64,000 nt of DNA from positions 40,967 to 104,966 of the forward strand of contig JAJRWA010000083.1 in assembly GCA_024277025.1 (NCBI GenBank). The letters run 5' to 3'. Shown one piece after another: positions 28,377 through 35,524 of the stretch; position 1 is the stretch's first letter; each line of letters begins with the position of its first letter. The DNA is from Candidatus Krumholzibacteriota bacterium (lineage in GTDB: Bacteria > Krumholzibacteriota > Krumholzibacteriia > LZORAL124-64-63). A model generated the notes under the pieces. That model had not been told where the DNA came from. It saw nothing but the letters and a program-made list of their open reading frames with translations, and did not search any database. The position numbers and the translations under genes are program-made.

Positions 28377-29300
28377 ATGGCTTTGCAACTGCCCGCGTGG
28401 TGGAAAATTGACCCGACTGCTCCGTTCGAGCTCGGTCCGCGCCGTCTTCCCGGCCGGATCTGGACCGCCTCCGGCTGTTTTGCCTACGGTTTGACCGGCC
28501 ACGATTTTGCCGCACCCGGTTTTGCCTCGCCCTACGAGGGTCTGGGGGCGGTGGTGACCAAGACGGTCACCCCGGCGCCGCGCGCCGGCAACCCCATGCC
28601 GCGGCTGGCTGAGACCGCCTGCGGGGCGATCAACAGCATCGGGCTGGAGAATGTGGGCTTCGACCGCTTCTGTGACGAGGTATTGCCCGAACTGGAACGT
28701 CGCGGCGTGCCGACGGTGGCCAGCCTGGCGGCGACCCGGCCGGCGGAATTCGGGACCATGGCGGCCCGGCTGCACCGGGTGGCCGGCGGGTTTGCCCACT
28801 GGCACGGCGTGGAGGTCAATCTCAGCTGCCCCAACGTGGCCGAGGGCGGACACGACTTCGGACGCGACCCGGCGACGGTCGCCGAATGCGTGGCGGCGGC
28901 CCGGGCAGAGCTGCCGGACCGCGCCCTGCTGGCCAAACTCACGCCCAACATCACGGACATCACCGAGTTGTCCGGAGCCGCGATCAACGCGGGCGCCGAC
29001 GCCGTCAGCGCCATCAACACGGTGCTCGGTCTGGAGGTCGATCTGACCACGGGCCAGCCGGTTCTGCCACGGCGATTCGGTGGCTATTCCGGACCCGCGG
29101 TGCTGCCGATCGCCCTGGCCAAGGTCGATGAGATCGTCCAGAAGACAGGGGGAAAGGTGGTGGGGGTCGGCGGGATCGCCACCGCGACCGACGCCCTGAA
29201 ATTCTTTGCGCTTGGGGCGGTCGCGGTGCAGGTGGGTACTGCCCAGATGCGCGACCCGTTCGCCGCCGCCCGCATCGCGCGGGAGTTGCGACCGGGCTGA
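28377..29300 (+). CDS. pyrD: Dihydroorotate dehydrogenase, class 1B catalytic subunit
   Basis: A 307-residue FMN TIM-barrel enzyme that oxidises dihydroorotate to orotate. NSIGLEN, VNLSCPNVAEGG (with the class 1 catalytic Cys in place of the class 2 Ser), AKLTPNITD, SAINTV and VGVGGIATATDAL are in the expected order. There is no N-terminal membrane extension, in line with NAD-linked class 1B and the adjacent pyrK. ATG 28377 has GAAGGG upstream; a GTG at 28371 is an alternative. It ends the pyr cluster and converges on the HemC-like gene with a 2-base gap. Confidence 0.95.
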   Translation: MALQLPAWWKIDPTAPFELGPRRLPGRIWTASGCFAYGLTGHDFAAPGFASPYEGLGAVVTKTVTPAPRAGNPMPRLAETACGAINSIGLENVGFDRFCDEVLPELERRGVPTVASLAATRPAEFGTMAARLHRVAGGFAHWHGVEVNLSCPNVAEGGHDFGRDPATVAECVAAARAELPDRALLAKLTPNITDITELSGAAINAGADAVSAINTVLGLEVDLTTGQPVLPRRFGGYSGPAVLPIALAKVDEIVQKTGGKVVGVGGIATATDALKFFALGAVAVQVGTAQMRDPFAAARIARELRPG

Positions 29301-29302
29301 AA

Positions 29303-30469
29303 TCAGTCGTAGCTGTCGTCTTCATCCTCGCCGTCGTCCCGGGCCCCGTGGTGCGGCTCGCCGCCGATGCCGGCCAGATCTTCCAATGCCTTCAGGTGCT
29401 CGAGGTCATCCAGGTCCAGCGCGTCGTTGTCGAGTGCGGCGCCGCCGCCGGCCCGGCGCTCGTTGAACGCCAGATCCTCCAGTATCGCGGCATCCTCGTC
29501 CACGACGTCGTCGTCATCGGGCTCGCCGATATCGTCGGGCAGACCATCGGGAAACTCCGCTTCCAGCAGGTCGGCCAGGCTCTCGCCACTGCACAGTATT
29601 TGCTGGGCCAGCCCCATGCCAACGACCTCGGCCTCGTCCAGATCACCGCTGACGACGATCCGGTTGCTGCAGGCGCCGGTGCCGCCCACCATGTGCAGTT
29701 GGTGCTTCGAGACCTCGGCCAGGGCGCCGACCGGCAGGTCCTGGTCACTGACCATGCAACTGCAGAATGACTGTTCAGCGGCCATGGCGAGCGCCGTCGG
29801 GATCGAGTGCAACTCGGCCAGCAACGCGCGACCGGCCTCATCGTCGGCCCGGCCGATCACCGCCAAGGTGCCCTGACCGGGGCTGGGCAGGATAAACTCA
29901 GGGGCGAAGATCTCGGCCACGATGCCCTGGATGCCCAGATTCTCGGTCACCGCGGCGGGCAGGACCAGCCCGTCGATGTCGGATTTGCGCAGGTGGGTTT
30001 CCATGGCCTGATCCACGCCGCCGCGCATGATCCGGAAACTCAGATCCGGCCAGAGGGCGGCCATCTGGCAACGCGAGCGCATGGACATCACGCCCACTCG
30101 CGAGCCGGGATCCATCTCATCCATGATCAGGCCCTGGCGGTTGAGGTAGGCGTCAAAAGGGGTGGCGCGCGGGGGCACGCAGATGACGGCCAGACCCTCG
30201 GGCAGGGGCATCATCACATCGGCCGCTTCGACAACCAGCAGGTCGGCCGCGCCGCTGAGCAGTTGCTCTTCGAGACAGGTGATTTCAGCCGGGCACAGGG
30301 CCAGAAAAGTCGCCTCGGCGCGGGTGGAGGCCGACACCGGCGAGGACAGGGCATCCATCCGGCAGGACACACCCTCGAGCTGGGCCTCGATGTGATCGAT
30401 CACGGTCTGGGTCTGGCTGCGGGCCAGGGGTGACGACAGGGTGGCGAATTTCAATACCCGCAAATTCAC
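29303..30469 (-). CDS. HemC (hydroxymethylbilane synthase)-like pseudoenzyme with acidic tail
   Basis: A 388-residue protein whose first ~300 residues align without long gaps to porphobilinogen deaminase (FATLSSPLARSQ, GAADLLVV, LPEGLAVI, GSRVGVMSMRSRCQ, LPSPGQGTLAV). By alignment to E. coli HemC the functional residues are mostly lost: Arg11 is Leu, the HSMKD site reads VEAAD (Lys83 to Ala, Asp84 kept), Arg132 Ser, Arg155 Ala, Arg176 Glu, and the dipyrromethane Cys242 is Gln. Residues about 316-388 form an Asp/Glu-rich tail. The start is a GTG with AAAGG upstream. It ends the sugar-nucleotide operon. Function unknown; binding of an anion or regulator is conceivable. Confidence 0.82.
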   Translation of the reverse strand: MNLRVLKFATLSSPLARSQTQTVIDHIEAQLEGVSCRMDALSSPVSASTRAEATFLALCPAEITCLEEQLLSGAADLLVVEAADVMMPLPEGLAVICVPPRATPFDAYLNRQGLIMDEMDPGSRVGVMSMRSRCQMAALWPDLSFRIMRGGVDQAMETHLRKSDIDGLVLPAAVTENLGIQGIVAEIFAPEFILPSPGQGTLAVIGRADDEAGRALLAELHSIPTALAMAAEQSFCSCMVSDQDLPVGALAEVSKHQLHMVGGTGACSNRIVVSGDLDEAEVVGMGLAQQILCSGESLADLLEAEFPDGLPDDIGEPDDDDVVDEDAAILEDLAFNERRAGGGAALDNDALDLDDLEHLKALEDLAGIGGEPHHGARDDGEDEDDSYD

Positions 30470-30490
30470 TGGTGACCTTTCGGCTCCGGC

Positions 30491-31645
30491 TCAGGATTCG
30501 GCCTGGGCGGCTTCGTTCTGCAGGAAGCCCTGCACCAGGGCTCCGATGCGATGGGCGTCCTCGAACGGCAAGGCCGCGTGGATGGGCAGGATCAGGATGT
30601 CCCGTCCCGCCTGCTCGGCCGCCGTCAGCTCACCGACGTTGCGGCAGTACACCGACAACTCGTGCTTGTGCAGTGGCGGATCATAGTACACGGCGGTGTC
30701 GATACCGTTGCTGTCCAGCAGTTTCTGCAAGCCGTCCCGGTCCCGGCAGCGCACCCAGTACTGGTGGTGGGTCACGTGCATGCCGCGGCCCTCGTTGGGC
30801 AGTTGCAGCCGGTTGGCCGCCGGGATGTAGCTGTCGTAGATCTCCGCCACCTGGTTGCGGTCTCGTTGCTCATCGTCAAAATGAGCGTGCCTGACCCGGA
30901 TGACCATGGCCTGGATCTCGTCCAGGCGGCTGTTCCAGCCGGTGTACAGGTGGTTGTTGGCGCGCACGGCCTGGTGGCCGCGGATCTTGCGGATGCGGTC
31001 GGCGTCGCGCTTGTCACGGCAGAAGACCATGCCGCCGTCGCCGATGCCGGGCAGGTTCTTGGTGGGATAGAAACTCAGGGTACTCATGCGTCCGTACGAG
31101 CCCATGGGTTGGCCGTCGTAGATGGTGCCGAAAGCCTGGGCCATGTCCACGACCACTTCGAGGCCGTGCTCGGCGGCGATGGCGTCGATGCGGTGCATCT
31201 CGCAGGGCGCGCCAAAAATGGGCACCGGCATGATCGCGCGCGTCTTGTCGGTGATGGCCGCTTCGATCCGGTCCGGATCGATCGTCAGGTCACTGGGCCG
31301 GATGTCGACGAAGACCGGCACCGCGTCCAGCAGGATGATCGCTTCCATGGTCGCGTCGAAGGTGTAGGGCGTGGTGATGACCTCGTGGCCCGGGCGAACC
31401 CCGGCCATGGCCAGGGCGACAAAGAGCGCCGACGAGCCGCTGGCCACGCCCACGGCTGCGGGCACACCGCATGCTTCCGCCAGTTCCTCTTCGAGCAGGC
31501 GGACCTCTTCGCCGAGGATGTAGTGGCCCGACAGGAGGATCTTCTCGAACTTGGCAACGATCTCGTCCTTGACCGGCAGCATGGGCGTGATCAGGTCGTA
31601 GCGACCAACCCGTTTGCCGGTCGGCTTGTTGTTGGCAGCGGACAT
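30491..31645 (-). CDS. DegT/DnrJ/EryC1 family PLP aminotransferase
   Basis: A 384-residue fold-type I aminotransferase acting on nucleotide-linked keto-sugars. GVASGSSALFVAL binds the PLP phosphate, VVDMAQAFG holds the ring-stacking Asp, and SFYPTKNLPGIGDGGM carries the Schiff-base lysine. Typical products are amino- or dideoxyamino-sugars for polysaccharides. ATG 31645 was preferred to the open frame up to 31750, which runs into ugd; only an AAAGGA about 13 bases upstream suggests a ribosome site. It follows ugd and precedes the HemC-like gene on the minus strand. Confidence 0.9.
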   Translation of the reverse strand: MSAANNKPTGKRVGRYDLITPMLPVKDEIVAKFEKILLSGHYILGEEVRLLEEELAEACGVPAAVGVASGSSALFVALAMAGVRPGHEVITTPYTFDATMEAIILLDAVPVFVDIRPSDLTIDPDRIEAAITDKTRAIMPVPIFGAPCEMHRIDAIAAEHGLEVVVDMAQAFGTIYDGQPMGSYGRMSTLSFYPTKNLPGIGDGGMVFCRDKRDADRIRKIRGHQAVRANNHLYTGWNSRLDEIQAMVIRVRHAHFDDEQRDRNQVAEIYDSYIPAANRLQLPNEGRGMHVTHHQYWVRCRDRDGLQKLLDSNGIDTAVYYDPPLHKHELSVYCRNVGELTAAEQAGRDILILPIHAALPFEDAHRIGALVQGFLQNEAAQAES

Positions 31646-31713
31646 CTGCTCAGCATTCCTTTCACCCGTGGGCACCGGGCCCACGGGTTGCGGATGTTCT
31701 CCTGTGTATCGAA

Positions 31714-33036
31714 TCAGGCAGGGGAGGAATGATCCGCCCGGCCGAAACAATCGTACTTGAACCCGAATTTTTCCAGATGGGGTCGATCATACACGTTCCG
31801 GCAATCGAGGAAAGAATTTCCTGACATGGTGTCGGCCAGCCAGGCGAAGTCGAGTTGGCGGTACTGGTTCCACTCGGTGACCAGGATGGCCACCTCGGCG
31901 CCCTCGCAGGCCTCGTACGGCGAGCCGCAATAGGTGATTTCCGGGTGGAAGAGCTTGAAGTTCTCCATGGCGGCCGGATCATGGGCCCGGATCTCGCAGC
32001 CCTTGGCCGCCAGCAGCTTGACCAGCTCGAGGCTGGCCGCAGACCGGATGTCGTCGGTATTGGGCTTGAACGCCAGGCCGATCAGGGCCACCCGCTTGCC
32101 GTCCAGTTTGCCGGCCAGGCGCTCGGCCTTGGCGATGGCCACGCCCGGGATGTCCCGGTTCACTTCGATGGCCTTGCGCACGATGCTCATGTCCCCGCCC
32201 GCTTCCCGGGCGATGTGGACGATGGCGTTGGTGTCCTTGGGCAGGCAGCTGCCGCCGAAGCCCAGGCCCGGATGCAGGAACTTGGCCCCGATGCGCTTGT
32301 CCAGGCCCATGGCCTTGGCCACATCGAACACGTCGGCACCCACGCGCTCGGCCAGCCGCGCGATCTCGTTGATGAAGCTGATCTTCACGGCGAGGTAACT
32401 GTTCGAGGCATACTTGACGAGCTCGGCGGTCTCGATGCCCGTCTTGACGATCGGTGTATCGAGCAGGAACAGCGGCCGGTAGATCTCGCGCATCAGCGTC
32501 TCGGCCCGCTCGCTCTCGGTGCCGATCACCACCCGGTCCGGATGCATGAAGTCCTCGATGGACGAGCCTTCGCGCAGGAACTCGGGATTGCTGGCCATGT
32601 CGAATTCGGTTGCGGTCCTGAGCTTGCCCTGGATGACTTCCCGCAGGCGGCGATTGGTGCCCACGGGCACCGTGCTCTTGGTGACGATGACCTTGTAGCC
32701 GGTCAGCAGCTCGCCGATCTCCTCGCCTACCTTCATGACGTACTGCAGGTCCGCCTCGCCGCTCTCGGACATGGGGGTCTGCACGGCGATGAAGACGACG
32801 TCGGCCCCGTCCATGCCCTCGCTCAGACTGGTGGTGAAGCTCAGGCGCTCTTCTTCGACGCCCTTGAGCACGAGGCGGTCCAGGCCCGGCTCGTAGAAGG
32901 GGATCTCCCCGCGCAGCAGACTCTCGATGCGCTCGGGGTTGATGTCCACACAGGTCACTTTGTGACCGAAGTCGGCCATGCAGGCTCCCGAAACCAGGCC
33001 CACATAGCCTGTCCCCACCATACAAATCCGAATCAT
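31714..33036 (-). CDS. ugd: UDP-glucose 6-dehydrogenase
   Basis: A 440-residue NAD-dependent enzyme that oxidises UDP-glucose to UDP-glucuronate. The N-terminal MVGTGYVGLVSGACMA is the NAD-binding loop, TKSTVPVG and NPEFLREGS follow, and GFGGSCLPKD contains the catalytic Cys. GLAFKPNTDDIRSA in the C-terminal domain is also characteristic. ATG 33036 overlaps the stop of the upstream GDP-sugar reductase gene (ATGA), with AAAGGAA as ribosome site. It supplies acidic sugar for surface polysaccharide. Confidence 0.95.
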   Translation of the reverse strand: MIRICMVGTGYVGLVSGACMADFGHKVTCVDINPERIESLLRGEIPFYEPGLDRLVLKGVEEERLSFTTSLSEGMDGADVVFIAVQTPMSESGEADLQYVMKVGEEIGELLTGYKVIVTKSTVPVGTNRRLREVIQGKLRTATEFDMASNPEFLREGSSIEDFMHPDRVVIGTESERAETLMREIYRPLFLLDTPIVKTGIETAELVKYASNSYLAVKISFINEIARLAERVGADVFDVAKAMGLDKRIGAKFLHPGLGFGGSCLPKDTNAIVHIAREAGGDMSIVRKAIEVNRDIPGVAIAKAERLAGKLDGKRVALIGLAFKPNTDDIRSAASLELVKLLAAKGCEIRAHDPAAMENFKLFHPEITYCGSPYEACEGAEVAILVTEWNQYRQLDFAWLADTMSGNSFLDCRNVYDRPHLEKFGFKYDCFGRADHSSPA

Positions 33037-34088
33037 TGGTATTCCTTTCGGGCCTCAGCCAGGAGGTCCAGCAGCGTTGCGGTGAAGTCCCATTCTGGGT
33101 CCCACCCGGTTTGCTTCTTCAGTTTCGTGTTGTCGCCGACCATCACCGGAATATCCGAGGGGCGGCAGCGGGCCGGATCCCGACGCAGGGTGATGGGGCA
33201 CTGCGCCCCGCCAACCAATATCTCCAGCCCCTTCTGTATCGTCAAACCGCGGCCGGAACTTACGTTATAAATTTAGCCCGGCACGCCTTCCTTGGTCAGC
33301 TGCCGGTAGGCGCAGATCACGTCCCTGACATCCAGGAAGTCCCGGACGGCGCTCAGGTCGCCGGTCAGGATCTCGGCGGGACCCTGGCCGGCCTCGGCGG
33401 CCGCGATCTGACGTGCAAAGCTGGGAAAGGCGAAGCGGGCATCGTGGCCCGGTCCGGTGTGGCTGAAAGAGCGGGTCATGATGACCGGCAGATCATACGA
33501 CCGCACATATTGCCGGCACAGCAGCGTCTGAGCGGCCTTGCTGACTCCGTAGGGGGAGATGGGGTTGAGCGGCGCCTCCTCGGTCAGCAGCACCGCCGGA
33601 TCGGCCTGGGGACCGTATTCCTCGCACGAGCCGATCGCCAGGGTGACCGGGCGTTTGCCCGCGGGCAAACGGCGCAGCGCTTCCAGCACATTCAAAGTGC
33701 CGAAGACGTTGCTGGCCAAGGTCTCCCGGGGCTCACCGAATGAGGCGGCGGCGGAACTCTGGGCCGCCAGGTGATAGATCGAAGCGGGTTCCACCTGGGC
33801 CATGATCCCGACCAGGGGACCGGGTTCCTCGAGGGCCAGCGGCACGTACCACATGGTGCCTGCGTCGCAGACATAATCGACGGCGCCGGGCAGGCCGGCG
33901 GCCTTGCCACCCAGCCGGAAGGGCCCGACCTGCTGCGGCAGCTTCTGTCCGCCAACGTGCTTGCCGACCCCGATGACGGGCAAGCCCGCCAGCAGCAGGC
34001 TGCGGCTCAGGTGGCGTCCCACAAAGCCCAGCGCTCCGGTGATCAGGCTGGCGGCGCGATAGGCACGCTTGTCCCGGCTGGTGGACAT
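33033..34088 (-). pseudogene. GDP-6-deoxy-mannose reductase-like SDR interrupted by in-frame TAA
   Basis: A 351-codon frame of the extended SDR family. The N-terminal half has ITGALGFVGRHLSR (NAD loop) and SPYGVSKAAQ (YxxxK catalytic pair). Codon 272 is TAA (33273-33275), after KEGVPG; reading then continues in the same frame as IYNVSSGRGLTIQ, which matches the usual GExYNVxSGRG motif, and on to a normal C-terminus (SDIPVMVGDNTKLKKQTGWDP). One G-to-T change (GAA to TAA) would explain it. It may be a recent nonsense mutation, an assembly error or two polypeptides. Neighbours are a CoA-binding gene (3-base gap) and ugd (4-base overlap). Confidence 0.82.
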
Positions 34089-34091
34089 CGC

Positions 34092-34529
34092 TCAGCCGTT
34101 CATCAACCGCAGCCACTCTTTGTAGATGCAGCGGTCCTGGACAACTTCCAACCCGGCGGCACGCGCCTTGCCGGCGGCCTCCTCGTGGACCACATCTTCC
34201 TGCAGCCAAATGGACTTGGCGCCCGCGGCAATGGCCGCGTCGATGACCGGCGGCACCGTCTCGCTGCGCCGAAAGACATCCACCACGTCGATGGGTCCCG
34301 CGACTTCGGCCAGACTGCCGACAATGGGCAGGCCGAGCACGTCCTGGCCCACGAGCAGCGGGTTGACGCCGATGACTTCAAAACCCTGCCCTTGCAGGAA
34401 ACGGGCGATGCCATGGCTGGCCCGGTCCTCGCGGGCGCTCAGTCCCACCACGGCAATACGCTTCATGGTGTCCAGTATGTTCCTGACCACTTCATCACTC
34501 GGATTGGTGGCCGCTGAGGCGTCACTCAT
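34092..34529 (-). CDS. CoA-binding domain protein (CoA_binding_2)
   Basis: A 145-residue Rossmann-fold protein of the YccU-like CoA-binding family. RIAVVGLSAREDRASHGIARFL binds the nucleotide, followed by GFEVIGVNPL, VDVFRRSETVPPVI and IWLQEDVVHEEA. The family is widespread and lacks a settled enzymatic role; a CoA- or nucleotide-linked regulatory function is usually proposed. ATG 34529 has AAAGGA upstream. It leads the minus-strand sugar-nucleotide operon, with the interrupted reductase 3 bases downstream. Confidence 0.87.
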   Translation of the reverse strand: MSDASAATNPSDEVVRNILDTMKRIAVVGLSAREDRASHGIARFLQGQGFEVIGVNPLLVGQDVLGLPIVGSLAEVAGPIDVVDVFRRSETVPPVIDAAIAAGAKSIWLQEDVVHEEAAGKARAAGLEVVQDRCIYKEWLRLMNG

Positions 34530-34650
34530 ATTCGTCCTTTCACGGCGAGGGAATTGGGGCCCAATCTACAGCGTTGTGGGCCGGATGTAAACCACGGCGC
34601 CAGCCGACCGCCCAGAAACCGGAAAACCGGGCGCCTCCCGAACTTTACCC

Positions 34651-34679
34651 TTCAAATCCCGACGGACATGAGGTAAGAT
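34651..34679 (+). promoter_or_regulatory. Candidate promoter of the cohesin-like gene
   Basis: TTCAAA (34651-34656), a 17-base spacer and TAAGAT (34674-34679), each 4/6 to consensus, lie about 135 bases before the start at 34815 in the 285-base divergent region. Confidence 0.3.
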
Positions 34680-34814
34680 CAGGCAAGATGATTCTCGCCC
34701 CTATTTTTTGTTCAACCATACAATCAACGGACGCCTTTGGGCTGTCCGAGAATGACGCGTGGTTTCAGCGCTTGTCTGCGGGTGGCGCCAGTCACCGACA
34801 TCCGGGGGAGTATC

Positions 34815-35399
34815 ATGTTTGTATCCCAGTCTCGCCCTCACCGCGAAGTCCTCAACTGCCGGCGATCCGGTATCCGGTGTCTGTTGGCGGCCTCTCTGGT
34901 GGGCCTGATCGGCCTGTTGGGCACAGCCCACGCTCAGACTATCTCTTTCAATCCACCGGAGAGCCTGCCGACCGACCCGCAATTCACCGTCGGCATAGAC
35001 ATCGACTGCGCCGGTCAGGATGTCAAGGGCATTGAGCTCAAAGTGGTCTATGATCCGTTCCTGGTTCAGCTTGACGCCATAACGGCAGGTCCCTGGTACA
35101 CCGGCTCCAGCCAGTCCTTCTACTTCTTCGACTACACTTCAGTCGACCCCCAGGGCGATATCCATTTTGCCAGCGCGGTTCTGGACGGCACGCTGACCGG
35201 CGCGGGCACTCTGGCCATTTGTCACTTCACGATTCTCGATTTCGGCATCTCCCCGCTGGTTTTCCAGGACGTGGATGTGCGCGGGGACGCCAATACCGAT
35301 CTGGGTTTCGGCCACAGCACTGGTGACAGGATCATCCTGGACCCCGTCGTGGCGGACCAGCAACGGTCCTTTGGCAGCATCAAGGCGCTGTTTCGCTGA
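34815..35399 (+). CDS. Secreted cohesin-like domain protein
   Basis: A 194-residue exported protein. A signal peptide (CLLAASLVGLIGLLGTAHAQ) is cleaved after AHA. The remaining ~145 residues resemble a single cohesin/carbohydrate-binding beta-sandwich: QFTVGIDIDCAGQDVKGIELKVVYDPFLVQL, then GDIHFASAVLDG and GAGTLAICHFTILD. Cohesins bind dockerins or act as adhesive modules; no dockerin or anchoring motif is seen in this window. GGGGGAG lies four bases before ATG 34815. The assignment to the cohesin fold is by pattern only. Confidence 0.72.
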   Translation: MFVSQSRPHREVLNCRRSGIRCLLAASLVGLIGLLGTAHAQTISFNPPESLPTDPQFTVGIDIDCAGQDVKGIELKVVYDPFLVQLDAITAGPWYTGSSQSFYFFDYTSVDPQGDIHFASAVLDGTLTGAGTLAICHFTILDFGISPLVFQDVDVRGDANTDLGFGHSTGDRIILDPVVADQQRSFGSIKALFR

Positions 35400-35456
35400 T
35401 TTCCGGGACGAACGGCGTCTTTTTCCTACAAATTCCCTGACCCATGCCGTAATATG

Positions 35457-35474
35457 ACTGAATGGTCATTCAGT
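35457..35474. promoter_or_regulatory. Perfect palindromic operator upstream of the Fe-S/cytochrome b gene
   Basis: ACTGAATG (35457-35464), GT, CATTCAGT (35467-35474): an 18-base inverted repeat with perfect 8-base arms. The TGAATGnnCATTCA core is like operators of TetR-family fatty-acid regulators (FadR of Bacillus has TGAATG...CATTCA). It lies 50 bases before the start codon of the ETF:quinone-type oxidoreductase and close to TAATAT/TATGAC -10-like sequences, where a repressor would block transcription. Confidence 0.65.
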
Positions 35475-35524
35475 AAGCCGCCGTGGTGCGCCAGGCAGGC
35501 TGTCCATCGCTGGAAGGGGAAGTC

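Noticed and set aside
33033..33245. A separate 70-residue gene starting at TTG 33245
   Set aside because: It is the in-frame C-terminus of the reductase upstream of the TAA; the motif IYNVSSGRG bridging them lies partly before this TTG.
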